The notes under the pieces are model-generated. The model was not told the origin of the DNA. It worked only from the letters and a program-made list of their open reading frames with translations, and ran no database searches. A stretch of DNA of 64,000 nucleotides, taken from positions 79,776,344 through 79,840,343 of the forward strand of contig OY744525.1 of assembly GCA_963556195.1 (NCBI GenBank). The letters run 5' to 3'. The position numbers were made by a program, and so were the translations under genes. This document shows positions 13,071 through 25,189 of this stretch, one piece after another (the first letter of the stretch is position 1; every line of letters begins with the position of its first letter). Source of the stretch: Sepiola atlantica (taxonomy: Eukaryota; Mollusca; Cephalopoda; Sepiida; Sepiolidae).

Positions 13071-13264
13071 AAAATAAGAAACGATAATCTAACATAAAAT
13101 ATAAAGTAAAGTAAATGATTCATAATAATATAGATTTCAAAGTTGTAAATAATGGAAAGGCAGCAAGAATCAAACTGAACAGAAAAAACGTGTATTTTTA
13201 GGAATAACAACTACAGTGAATACCAAAATGGAGAATAGCAGAAAAGTGCACATGGTCTAACTGA

Positions 13265-13345
13265 TAGGGAGAATAACATTCAAGATGAAAATAGTAGTCC
13301 GAATAATACAAATTATCAATCCTCATCTAAAATATTCTGAAACAT
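13265..13345 (+). repeat. Short copy of the end of the foldback repeat found at 61320-61960
   Basis: The segment GAGAATAACATTCAAGATGA and the following AGTCCGAATAAT...ATCAATCCTCATCT match 61911-61978 with a handful of changes. It shows that the large foldback near the right end belongs to a dispersed family. Confidence 0.65.
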
Positions 13346-13621
13346 AATTATAAGTATGTAATTTAAATATCGCTTACAAAATTAAAAACTAATAATAATA
13401 AAAAATACAATTATTAATTTGCTGGAAAAAATATAAACTTTTGAAGTCCAAGCAAATATCAGTTAAATAAATTTTTAAATAAAATACAAATAAACTTCAA
13501 TTTTAACTTAATTTCAAAATTCAAATACATATGAATTTAAAAATAAAGAAAATGAAACTTTCAATTCACTGAATTTTGCACAAATTCAAACATAATATAC
13601 AAAATGGTTTATTTATCAAAC

Positions 13622-13650
<29 letters not shown>

Positions 13651-13656
<6 letters not shown>

Positions 13657-14090
13657 GAAGGATGAAAAGGAAATTAGAAAAGCAAAAGTCAAATCGTATT
13701 TCTATTCAGTTGCTCAGAGCAAGGTATATTCCGCAAAAAGGCAATTTATTCAAGTTAAATTTTTCCTTAAGCAAGGCTTTTCAAAAATCAAAATCTTATC
13801 ATCAGAGGAAATCGCTGGGATAGATAAGTTGGCAAAGGCCAAGATTTAAAATTTGAAAAAGTAAAATAAAAATTGTAGGGAAAAAACACAAGGCAAAACT
13901 CTGCCCGAATGCAAGCAAATGGCCTTTTAACGGCCCTTTTAACGACCTACCTATCTACATTTCACTTTCTCCGCTGGTTTTTTGACACCGGACTTTTTTG
14001 CAGTCGGACATTTGCTTGCATTCGGGCAGAGTTTTGCCATGTGTTTTTTGACTTTTGCTTTTTTAATTTCCTTTTCATCCTTCTACATAT
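13651..14090. repeat. Composite inverted repeat (two nested arm pairs)
   Basis: Outer arms at 13651-13693 and 14048-14090 are reverse complements (GTAGAAGGATGAAAAGGAAA and its complement). Inner arms at 13887-13921 and 14009-14044 are also reverse complements (CTCTGCCCGAATGCAAGCAA and its complement). About 190 bp of unrelated sequence separates the left outer and left inner arms, suggesting a later insertion into a once simple foldback. It abuts a TA tract on the left. Confidence 0.8.
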
Positions 14091-14170
14091 TTATCTGCTC
14101 TATCCTGGATATTGAGCTGTATACTTTTCACAATGTTTTACCTTTCCTAAAAGTTCGCTTTTAGTTCACC

Positions 14171-14173
<3 letters not shown>

Positions 14174-14242
<69 letters not shown>
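14174..14242. repeat. (TA)n microsatellite
   Basis: An uninterrupted TA dinucleotide tract of about 69 bp sits directly before the minisatellite. Similar tracts occur at 24990-25036, 25154-25186, 26514-26540, 27147-27182, 27499-27574, 30923-30961 and 38981-39012. Confidence 0.95.
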
Positions 14243-14243
<1 letters not shown>

Positions 14244-14244
<1 letters not shown>

Positions 14245-15220
14245 AATGTACTACTAAAATACATTTGGTAGCTGAAATGCACTGGGTAGCTAATGTAGCT
14301 GAAATGCACTGAGTACTGAAATGTATTAGGTAGCTGAAATGCACTGGTTAGCTGAAAAGCACTGCATAGATAAAATGCAGTGGGTAGCTGAAATGCACTG
14401 TGTAGCTAAAATACACTGTGTAGTTGAAATGTGTTGAGTAGCTAAAATGTATTAAGCAGCTGAAATGCACTTGGTAGCTGAAATCTATTGGGTAGTTGAA
14501 ATGCACTGGAGAGCTGAAATATATTGGGTAGTTGAAATGCATTAAGTAGCTAATATTTACTGAGAAGTTGAAAGGTATTGGGTAGCAAAAATGAACTCAA
14601 AGCTGAAAGGTATTGGGTAGCAAAAATGAACTCGTAGCTAAAATGCAGTGTGTAGTTGAAATATATTGGGTAGCTTAACTCCACAGGGTTGATGAAAATG
14701 CACTGGTAGCTTAAATGCACTTGGTAACTGAAATGCATGGGTAACTGAAATAACCAGAATAGCAAAATGCACTGGGTAGTTTTAATCCACAGGGTTGCTG
14801 AAAATGCACTAGATAACTGAAATGCATTGGGTAGCTAAATGCACTGAGTAGGTAAAGTGTATTGGGAAGCTTAACTGCACAGGGTTGCTGAAAATGCACT
14901 GGGTAGGTAAAATATTTGGGTTGCTGAAATGTATTGGGTTGCTGAAATGCATTGGGTAGCTGAAAAGCACTACATAGCTAAAATGCAGTGGGTAGCTGAA
15001 ATTCACTGGGTAGTTGAAATGTATTGGGTAGCTAAAATGTATTAAGCAGCTGAAATGCACTTGGTAGCTAAAATGCACTGGTAAGCTGAAATGTACTGGG
15101 TAGCTGAAATGTATTAGGTAGCTGAAATATATTGGGTAGCTAAAATGCACTGGTAAGCTGAAATGTACTGGGTAGCTGAAATACACTGGATAGCTGAAAT
15201 GTATTGGATAGCTGAAATGA
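14244..15220. repeat. Minisatellite with ~18-bp unit, roughly 50 copies
   Basis: About 970 bp of degenerate tandem repeats with a consensus near GGTAGCTGAAATGCACTG. Unit length is mostly 18 bp with occasional 17-bp or truncated units. On the minus strand the unit keeps long stretches open and would read as a six-residue repeat (roughly H-F-S-Y-P-V), but this follows from unit length divisible by three and is not taken as a gene. It lies in the second coding intron of gene 1. Confidence 0.93.
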
Positions 15221-15635
15221 TATATTAATAATAATGATATGTTGGCACACTATGGTCTTGCAAACCATTTCTATCTTAATACATTTCTTCAGATGGATGA
15301 AACTAAAAATGAACCTTTTTAAATTTAAATTGGTTTGGAATGTTCATCAATGATGTAAATTATTTTCAAACGATACCACTTGCATGTGTGTTTATGGTAT
15401 ATATATAATTACTTATTGAATGTTTAAACTATATAATTGAATGTTTAAACTGTATAATTGCATCTGTATATCCTAATAAATATTCTTAAAATAAATATTT
15501 CAACATTTTTGTCATATACCTTATAGTAATTTCTATGTCTTACTATTATCATAAATTATATATTTTATAAATTCAGATTTGCTTCTTACAAAACGATTTA
15601 AGTTATCTAAATAAGAGTATGCATATTTTTTTCAG

Positions 15636-15787
15636 ATCGGTTTTCCAGGAAATCATCAATTCAATCAGGGCATGTAAACAAAAGTGATATTTCTGCCCCT
15701 TACCCACAATCAAAAAATCTTATAGAAATGAACAACGAACAGAATTCAAACACAAGACCATTACCCCCTGTACCAAACAAAAACTGA
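15636..15787 (+). CDS. Protocadherin gene 1, terminal cytoplasmic exon
   Basis: The acceptor is TTTTTTCAG. Entry is in phase 1 (G|AT gives Asp), with 49 further residues and a TGA stop. Motifs are S-R-K-S-S, S-A-P-Y-P-Q-S, L-I-E-M-N-N-E-Q and R-P-L-P-P-V-P-N-K-N. The R-x-x-P-x-x-P arrangement matches class I SH3 ligands, and the S-R-K-S-S cluster could be a basophilic kinase target; both are inferences. The intron before it is 3.5 kb and is filled with repeats. Confidence 0.92.
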
Positions 15788-16179
15788 GTGATAATTCCAA
15801 AAACAAAGCTGTTTCACTACACACAATATACTTACACGCATATTTACTACATAGAAAGAAAAAATTGTATTCTTTACTTTTCTTAGCATATTAAGCAAAA
15901 TTGGTAATATATGACATTTTGTTACAAGGAAAGACTTTATATTCAATAGTAAAATAAAAAGAAGAATACTAACAGAAATATAAGAATTTCTTTTTTAAAT
16001 TTGTCAATAATTGCAATTTTATTTTTATTTTTAAATTTCACAAAAGATAAAAATAAAGCATTCAGATCTCTGGTCATCAATTAAATACAATATAAAAATC
16101 TAATTGTAGATTTAAAATCTATGCAAAGATAATCAGGATATGAATTTGCATTTTTCTATTTAAACAAGGAATATGTAAT

Positions 16180-16604
16180 ATTGAAAGTTATACAAAATGG
16201 ATAGAAAGAAGAATGCAGAACCTGCAGGATGAATAAGACATTTAACTATAACATTGCATTATGGGGAAAAAAAGAAAAACGTTGTTTTTTTTTCAATAGA
16301 AATTAAACTAATTAAATTCATCATCATAAACATTTATTTCAATGCAGAAAAATTAAATAAAAAATAAAACATTTTTTTTTTCTGAATCTTAAAAACACAC
16401 ACACACAAATGTGGGCTTGTATTTCCTACATGAATAACTTCATCACCCTCCTTCCTTTGGTGCATGCAGCCATTACACACACATCATACTTCTTAGGACG
16501 ACTACTTTGTTACTTATAATTAACACATATTTAGTTAAAACATTTTTTCTCCCTAACTGATGTCTAAGTACTATCACTGAATAACATTGGAGATCATAAC
16601 AAAG
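16180..16604 (+). promoter_or_regulatory. Predicted promoter and untranslated leader exon of gene 2
   Basis: Conserved block, copy 2 of 6. It contains CCTGCAGGATGAATAAG, then CATTGCATTATGGGG at about 16253-16267 (the least perfect Staf/ZNF143-like site of the six). CATCATACTTCTTAGGACG follows near 16483, and the donor AAAG|GTAAGA has its exon end at 16604. The matching acceptor is 14 nt before the gene 2 ATG (TTCCAG at 21334), giving a leader intron of about 4.7 kb. Confidence 0.57.
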
Positions 16605-19600
16605 GTAAGAAGAATTTTCTTATGTTTTTCTCTGTGACGTACTTTGTTTCCCTCAGCACAAACTACTCCATTTATCCAGTTATCATTCATGTCTGACAAA
16701 TATATATTCTTTTCTCACCAACATTATGTATTTTGATTTTGTTTATATGAAATTACATTTATAAAAAATATCTTAAATATAAAAATGTTAAATGTAAATA
16801 CATTATACTTTTGTAATATGTTTCCCTGATTACAATAAAGTATTTTTCAATTTCTTCAGATACTTTTCTTTATAGAGTTGTAAAACGCCATGACACAAAT
16901 CTGTATTTATCTCACTTTACATAATGACACTTTCATTACTCACTCAGATGTTTGTAAATAAAATAAATATTTTTGAGAATTTTTTTTTTAACTTATGATT
17001 TTTAAATGAAAATTCTTTGAAGTGACATAAGTGCCCTTTCTGTATATGCTTTCTATATCTACAAATAGTATTAAATACATACATTCTTATGAAAGAAAAT
17101 ACTTCAATGTTTGTCAATTTTGCTAACCTAGTTAGTTCTTTTATAAAGAGATCATTTACGAAATTAAAAACGCTATATTTTAGAGCAATACTTGAAATTA
17201 AAAATATATATATATCAAAATAATCGAATTTTTTAAATTTTTAATATTTTTATTCCACATTTAAAAATGATTTTTATTAAAACAAGTACAAATCAAAACA
17301 TTAATTTCAAAGAATAATTTTAGTAACAACTGAAAAGTGATGGTTATATGTTAAATAGATTTAATTATTTGCTGGTTTTATATTTTTATAATTTATTTAT
17401 TTTATATCCGTTTATTCACATATATCATAAGTGGGTTCTCCTAATTGAACAAAAATATGAAAGCTTAGAGAATATATATTTTGACATATTCCTAACTAGC
17501 TGGCTCCGTCAGCTTGCTACCACTTTGCAAAGTTGAAACAAAAATTTCAAATAATAAACATTTCATTCATAACTTTGTTGTAAACACAAAACACTTTCAC
17601 ATTTATTCATATAGATAAATAAACTAACATTTTGGGAATTTTGATGCAAATTTATTTATCTTTTAAATATTAAAATATGACCGAAATGAAAGAAGAAATC
17701 AATTTGTCTAAGGGGATGGTGTATGTATGTGTGTGTGTGTGTGTGTGTGGCGGTGGGGGTTACTTACAATTTAGAAATAGAACATAACTTATTGAAAATT
17801 AGGTTAGTCTCCCTACAGAAAGGACTGGAAAGAACACAATTGCTGAATATTTGTCCACAAAATAAAATAATATTCCTAAACAGAACTATTTGTAAAATCA
17901 AAACAATCATTGAATTAAAAAATAACAAAAAATAGTTAATTAATAAACTACCTTTTTTTAAAACAATATGCAAATTAGTTAATCTTACGACTTAGATTGC
18001 ATATACATAAACAATATATAAAAATGATAGGGTATTTTTATTGTGTAAAATTTCATTAACTTGACCTCACCATTAGTGCGAGAAATGAGCCCACCTTTTG
18101 CATTTATTTATTTAGATAATTAAAAATGCTAATATGAAATTTACTAAGTGTATTAATTGAACAATCACTTCCATATACTTTCACCATCACATCTCTGTAT
18201 TGATAAAATTATAAGACAACTACACGTGTGTATGTTTCTTATCGTCACTACAAGAATTGAATTGTTTTATTTTTTTTATTTATCTAGAATGAAAAATGCA
18301 ACAGTGTAAAATAACACAAATTTTTTTAAATCCTAATAAAAAAACAATTTAATTACAAAATTATATCCATAATAAATTTTGATTTATTTATAAACAAGTC
18401 GGTTTATTTGTAAACAAAGATTACAATGGCATTTTTATCTTTTATTAATAGTTGAAAATGAATGAATTATTTTGTGAGCCTTCGAAATATGAAAGGAATT
18501 TTAAAGAATTTAAAATGTCCAATAGAAAGTTATTTCTGGCTTTTAAATTCTTAGTAAGTCCTCATATATTAAAATAGTAGTGGTTTGGGAACCTATTTAC
18601 ATCCAATAATTTTATAAATAGGGATTAAAACAATATTACCATAACAAAATTATTCATGGTTTCATAACAACTTAGTTCAATTAATGATTTAATAACTAAA
18701 CGATGCCGTAATAATTAAATTTTACTTTTAAATTTCTATTTAAAAAAGAAATGGTAAAAACAACAAATGGCATAATAATAATAATAAAAAAAAGAAGCCA
18801 AACAAAAATTAATGTAAAAAGGCTCCTGGATAACACCAGGTAGATACACCTAATTAAATATATCAGTATTGATGCAAAACAAGTTCAAGGGAAGTAACTC
18901 CATGACGACAACACTAAGTCCATTTGCGTGCTTCAATGTTATCCAACTCTTATTACTGATTTATGTTCAAGCATTTTGAATTTTTCAGTTTCAAGACATT
19001 TTGAAAATTAATGTTACATTATCTTCTAGATTTAAATGTTGTTTTTTTACATTGTCTGCAGAAAAAACATATTTATATTAAGAAAGATGGTAACAAGCTG
19101 TAAAAATTCAGCCAATGCATTTTAAATCATTCACATGCACGACTAATTGTTTTTCAGTTAAACTAAGTTTTTATTGTTTATAAATATAATCCTCAAATTT
19201 AAGACAAATTGTTACGACTATATTCTGTCTTTCTCTATATCTGGCAGTTTAACATTAAATAAAACTCGCTATTATACAATTTTCTTGTGTTGCTACATTA
19301 TAAAATGATGTTAACGTTTTATATATTAGATTAGATATTTTCGGTTTGCATTGTTCACTGAAATTGTCATTTAATGGTTGTTATTTTGCTAAGTTGCATG
19401 TTTAAAATAATCCAAATAGATATGAACTAGTTTCCAGTGACGTGGAGAGGTCTGGTGATACCCTGAGCCAACTCTTTGATTGTATGCCCCAAAACTGAGA
19501 AATATTATGAGAAAGGGAGAGTTGGAATATGATTGGATGCGTCCCTCCTTCCTAATAGGATGTATCGGCTCCTCCTCTTCTGCACGCCACTGTTAGCTGA

Positions 19601-20388
19601 AATACCCACTTCAGGACAGGTTAATAACATTGAGGCATCTTTATGTACTTTAATAACCCAAAGTATTTCAAATGACTCAAATAAATGGAAAAAGTCGCGA
19701 AAAATAGCATAAATTACTGAAATTATGAGTTTAGAAAAAAAGTTAATTTTATAAAAGATTAGGGTCTTAAAATGATTGAAAATTGCTTAAATTCTGAGAA
19801 TCAGCATAATTGTGTTTTTTAACAATATTTTAAATATTAAAATCAGAGGTTAAACATTTTCATTAGTGGGCCTTCACTTGTCTCAGAAACTTTTTAAGAA
19901 ATGTCAAGAGGTTTAATTCATCCTAATACATCGAATCAATAAAAAAAAAAAGCATATACTGTTATCATGAACTGGTGTGAAAATACATCTTTCATGTTGA
20001 AGGTATGGACTTAGAAAAGTTAATTTTGTGAAGACCTTATTAAAAGATCTTATAAAGGATCTAATTATGAAAATCAGCAGAATGTTGTGTAATTCAATTA
20101 TGATTTATATCCCATTAAAATCCAAGATATAATAAAAATCAGTGGAGGGAGGGAGCATGCACATCAAAGACTCCTCTATAAGAAAAAATATAAATATGAT
20201 GTGCTTATGGCAATTTCCGAAGGTAGATAATAAGGCCTGCAACATTTCAAGTTACAATATCTTATAGCCTAAAAATAGTTAGTGAACAGACATACATATC
20301 TCTCATATTAATATAGAATCATGTTACCTGAATTACTTCTAAAATTAACTAAGACAGTAGCAGAAACAAAATATGTGAAAAGGTAAAC

Positions 20389-20418
20389 AATTATGTCTCT
20401 TGATCATGAATTTCAACA
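20389..20418 (+). pseudogene. 30-bp relic of the protocadherin EC5 coding region
   Basis: TTATGTCTCTTGATCATGAA and its flanking bases match the EC5 segment coding M-S-L-D-H-E-F-Q (10840-10869 in gene 1) over 30 bp with one mismatch. Homology stops abruptly on both sides, on the right at a LINE tail. It is too short to code and looks like debris from a deleted gene copy or an abortive conversion or duplication event. Confidence 0.7.
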
Positions 20419-20419
20419 G

Positions 20420-20680
20420 AAACACACACCACCACCACCACCACCATCATCAACATCATCATCATCATGTTAACGTCCGTTTTACATGCTGGCATGTGTT
20501 GGACAGCTTTAAGAAATTGACTTCCAAACTTATCTCTGGTCAGGTTTCGTTGGAAGTCATTTCATTAACTTAGGAAAATATTTTTATAGGCTGGATGCCC
20601 TTCCTGACACCAACCCAGTGAGGTGATGGAGGCTAGTATTTTTTATCGAGACACCATCTGTAGGTGATTGTCTACCAAGA
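20420..20680 (-). mobile_element. 3' tail of an RTE-type LINE
   Basis: Read on the minus strand, it ends in AGCTGTCCAACACATGCCAG, then ACGGACGTTAAC and a (GAT)n/(GGT)n tail. The same wording in the opposite orientation occurs at 51990-52090, where the coding part is better preserved. This is a 5'-truncated insertion typical of target-primed reverse transcription. Confidence 0.75.
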
Positions 20681-21348
20681 CTAAAGAACGCTTCACCTGC
20701 CCTTTACTGATGTTTTTTTTTTTCAAAGAACAAAGAGTCATATAATTTATCTTATCTATTATATATAATTGTAATAAATAAAAGCTTGTATTTAATTGAT
20801 AATGATTCTAATATATTTTCAACATTTGTCTTTATTGTGCATATATTGAGTAATCCCATTAAATAACAATGATATTAAAGAGACGTTTATTATGATCTAT
20901 CTCAAAAATATGTTGTACATATTTTCAGAGAACATCTACATGTAATCGGTTAACATATTTTTTTTTTAAATTTATTTTTTAAATTCTGAACAGGTGATTC
21001 TTATATTTTTTAGGTAGAATTTGATAACAAAAATGTGTTGACTTGGTAAAATAATCATGAGATTTATCTGTTATTCATGAAAATACAAATGCTAATTTAA
21101 AAAATGTGAATCAAGCAAAAATTAATGCTAAACATATTTTTTTTTTAAATGGAATTTTTTAAGAAACGGATTATAAATAATTAGATTACAAATATGCACT
21201 GACAAAAAGATTCTATGGAATAGGTAAAAATTCTGATTGGAGTAATTTAATTTTATATTCTCAGAGATCAAATAGATTTTCAACTGATAATGACTGGAAA
21301 TTACAAATTATATTCATGTTTCTATTCGTTCCAGGCTAAAAATCAAGC

Positions 21349-23739
21349 ATGTTCAGCTTCATATATGTTCTCCTGTGTACCTTTTCAATTTGCCTCAGTG
21401 TAGACCTTACATACATAATTGAAGAAGGAAAAACTCCAGGTACCTACATTGGTGACATTTCTACAGATTCTAAGATAATGGAGAACATGTCCTACCAAGA
21501 CAAGAAATTTATTACATTCAGCCAACTGCAAGGGAAAGTTGATAGTTCTCAATATTTCAGAGTGTCAAAGAAAACAGGCAAACTCTATGCAACAATCACA
21601 TTAGATGCAGAAGCAATGTGTAAACGTAATGAACAATGTTTTCAACTCATTGATGTAGCTGTTCGTAAAAGAGGTTCTTCAATGAGGATTTTAGAAATTA
21701 AAGTCATCATAAAAGATATCAATGATCACAAACCAGAGTTTCCAGATAAGCAAATAAATATTGAATTTAATGAGGGAGACAAAAAAGGAATGACAAAAAT
21801 AATTCCTAATGCTATTGATAATGACATAGGGATGTTAAATTCAAGGATTACATATAAGCTAAAAAAAATGAAAAATGAACCGTTTACAATATTTACAACT
21901 GCTGGTGTTGAAGGAACCTCAATAGTATGGATAAAATTGGAAGACGAATTGGACAGAGAAACAAAAGATTCTTATGTTGTACAAATTGTGGCCAAAGATG
22001 AAGGATCTCCTCCAAAACAAAACATACTAAATGTTCATATTTCAGTTATTGATATTAATGATAATTTACCAATATTTTCTCATAAAATATATAATATCTC
22101 ATTTAAAAATGAAGAGAGTAAGGTCACACCAATTACTATTTTATCAGCAACAGATTTGGATTCAGGAAAAAATGGAAGAGTTTCCTATTATTGGAGTTAT
22201 CAAACTTCAGAAAGGGCAAAAGACTTTTTTGAATTACAAGAAACAACTGGACAAATGTTTTTGAAGAAAAAGTTTAATTCAAGAAAAGAAATAATCAATA
22301 AATTATATATAAAAGCTGAAGATGGAGGGAATCCACCATTAAGCTCTATAGTAATAGTTAATATAAATAAAGTAAACTATGAAAACACAGCTCCAGCAAT
22401 TGATATAACTTTTCCATCTTCATCAAATAAAAATACGGTTGAAATTTTGGAAAATGCCAAGGCTGGAATTTTCATTGCTTATGTGAAGGTTATTGACAAT
22501 GATGAAGGGCAAAATGGAGATGTCACTTGTCATCTTCATCATGATATATTTCAGCTTCAGAATTTAGGTACAAAGAAATATGAAGTGACACTGAAAAATC
22601 CTCTTGACAGAGAGAAAGAAGAGCACCATGATGTTGTGATCAGTTGTCAAGATAAAGGCTCTCCTCCTCTTCATAGTAACAGCAAATTCTCTATTCAAGT
22701 GATGGACATCAATGATGTAAGGCCACAATTTACAAAAGACACATTTAAATTCTTCATTGATGAGAATCAAAACTCCAGAATTACTCTTGGCTACATCAAT
22801 GCAACAGATCCAGACTTGGGGGATGGAGGAAAACTCACATATTCTCTCATCACCAATAAGAACAAACACTTCTTACCTTTCAAAATAACCACAAATGGAT
22901 TACTATCAGCAATTATGTCTCTTGATCATGAGTTTCAACATACTTATCACTTCAAGGTGTTTGTCAAAGACAATGGAACACCATCTCTCAATAACACAGT
23001 CAATGTGATTGTTGAGGTCACTGATAAAAATGATAATGCTCCATATTTTACATTTCCCAGTGTTAAACCTTACAATCTACATGTCACATATTACCCTGAT
23101 GCCAGAAACAAGAACATCACACAGATAAAGGCAGCGGACAGTGATAGTCAAGAGAATGCATTTCTAAAATATCAAATAATCAGAGGCAATGACAAACAGA
23201 TGTTCACCATCAACCAGTACACTGGTTTCTTAGCTTTCAATAGACAACTCAGCCAACAAAATGCTGGCTCCTATCAGCTTGACATTGTCGTCAAGGATAG
23301 TGGTAGGCCAGTTCTATCAGCAACAACTACTCTCTTTTTAACACTCACTATCAGCAACAACACATCAGAAATGTTAAATGTTGTTCAGCTTCACACTGAA
23401 GAGAAGGTGCATCTTAATCTCGTCATTATTATTACAGTCATAGCAGTCACAATAGCTGTCTTCATTACAGCTTCATTATCAATCTGCATCATTCGATGTA
23501 ATGGGCAGTCAAATGTGGCCTATGCCCAAGCACTTGATCCTTCTAATAGATATGTTGGTGAACAGAGACAACTTATTGCACCTTCTTACCCAGGAAACAC
23601 TTGGCCTCATCCTGCTCAGCCTTTGCAAATAAACCAAACACCATCTACAAATATTCCCATAACAACATCAAGAAGACAACTAATTTCTGCAGATGCACTA
23701 CCACAGAAAACACAGCCACCAAGTGATGCCTTATCACAA
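21349..23739 (+). CDS. Protocadherin gene 2, ectodomain/membrane exon (797 codons)
   Basis: Same plan as gene 1: signal peptide ~1-17, EC1 with Cys-X5-Cys, linker D-I-N-D-H at 123-127, EC2 and EC3 with many substitutions relative to gene 1, then EC4-EC6 almost identical to gene 1. The membrane span starts near residue 689. Between F-I-A-Y-V-K-V and R-Q-L-I-A-P (about 370 residues) I count only four differences from gene 1, against roughly 65 in the ~240 residues of EC2-EC3. EC2 has a distinctive E-G-D-K-K-G-M segment. The exon ends at CAA|GTAAGT; the frame stays open past the donor to 23835, which I treat as intron. The full protein is 888 residues. The ATG is fixed by an acceptor 14 nt upstream. 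Confidence 0.95.
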
Positions 23740-24191
23740 GTAAGTACTTTTAATTGCATATATTCATTAAATTTAAATAAATATTTATTATTAACCTATC
23801 TAAATCTAAGTTGGAATACTTTTTTTGCATTATAAAAATCTCAAAATTTTCCACAGACATTTTTTTAAGAGAACTTTGATATCTACACATATTTTCATAT
23901 ATCATAAACTGTATACTTTATCTCATGTATTTAAAATATCAATAAACAAATAAGCATTTAATTGTATAAATAATAAAAGAATTTTGTTTATTCAAATATT
24001 TCTTTATGTAATTTCTTTGTTACAAAATTGGTCTTCGCTATTTCTTATCTGACAATTTAAGAGTTAAGAAATGTTGTACTTATTTCTATTTCTTATTTAT
24101 CTTATCTGACAATGTAAAGTTGTACTTGTTATGATAACAGAGAGTAGATATAATGTCGTTTTGTTTTTTTTTGTATTATTATTTCTAGCAG

Positions 24192-24315
24192 ATGTATGCA
24201 CAGAATGTCTCAATTCCACCTGATTATTTTACTTGGCGATCTGCAGTTCCTTCTCAGTCGGAAGCAGACCTCAGCTGGAGGGAAGACATTGCTGGAAACA
24301 CCCAAGGAACATCAG
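24192..24315 (+). CDS. Protocadherin gene 2, second cytoplasmic exon
   Basis: The acceptor is TTCTAGCAG. The exon encodes M-Y-A-Q-N-V-S-I-P-P-D-Y-F-T-W followed by an acidic/serine-rich stretch to Q-G-T-S, with phases 0 and 1 and the donor G|GTAATAG. It lies 452 bp after exon 1. Confidence 0.92.
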
Positions 24316-24982
24316 GTAATAGATGAGAAATATAGAGTGAAGATGTAAATAATATTTAGTAATTATTTATTACAAAGTATTTAAATTTTCAAATGGGGGG
24401 TTGTGCTCATATTATGCCCCGAAAAACCCTTAAAAATGATTCAAAGAAACTGAAATTTAGGGAATTATTTATTAATTGATGTCTAATACCTATTGTAAAA
24501 ATTTCACAAAAGCTGGAGGTATCTGAATTTTCACAAAACTAAATTAATCTAAATAAAGCCCACATGTGTACTCCTTACACCTAGCAGCTGCATTCCAAAA
24601 TTCATACTGATTGGTTAATTAGTTTGGGACTTAATCCTGTACATGCAAGTATATACACATATCTATAAATATATATATATACATATATATACATATCAAT
24701 TTTCAGTATTTACTTCAACAGTGCTCAATACATGAGTAAAGCTAGGTAGTAGGTTATGAAAATATGTTTATGGCAATTAAGCTACACATATGCTTTTGCA
24801 TTTCATCCCCGTAGGGAATCGTCAGGCTAAAATGCATAGAGTTTGTGTTGCTGGGTGTTTTTATACATAGCTAGTTAACCAATCAGATTCTTTGTTATTC
24901 TCTTAGCCAATTGTTGGGCTTCTCACAAACAAAAGTTCCCAATTAAAACAAATTGGATTCATCGCGTTTTGTATCCAAACTC

Positions 24983-25041
<59 letters not shown>

Positions 25042-25150
25042 AAGTAACACAGAATCACATAATCACTGGTGCGATAATTTATTTCGACCATCCGGCCTTT
25101 TCAAGCACCCAAATGAGGAGATTACATGTTTGAAAAAAAAAAAAATCATC

Positions 25151-25186
<36 letters not shown>

Positions 25187-25189
<3 letters not shown>

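Larger units (their letters stand above)
16605..21334 (+). other. Predicted leader intron of gene 2
   Basis: No coding exon is visible. It includes the conserved element near 16878-16940 (AAACGCCATGACACAAAT), a TG microsatellite at 17728-17750, and the AAGTTCAAGGGAAGTAACTC motif at 18890-18909. It also includes a 30-bp protocadherin relic at 20389-20418 and a LINE 3' tail at 20420-20680. The remainder is AT-rich and unremarkable. Confidence 0.5.

Noticed and set aside
14348..15186. Minus-strand frames encoding an aromatic hexapeptide repeat
   Set aside because: They are produced by an 18-bp minisatellite whose unit is a multiple of three. Frames break and overlap irregularly and there is no start context.
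14244..15220. Possible CRISPR-like array
   Set aside because: Units are contiguous, degenerate and lack spacers, and the genome is eukaryotic.
23740..23835. Extension of the gene 2 coding frame beyond the donor
   Set aside because: The donor CAA|GTAAGT is shared by all genes and joins in frame to a conserved exon. The extension has no similarity to the other genes.
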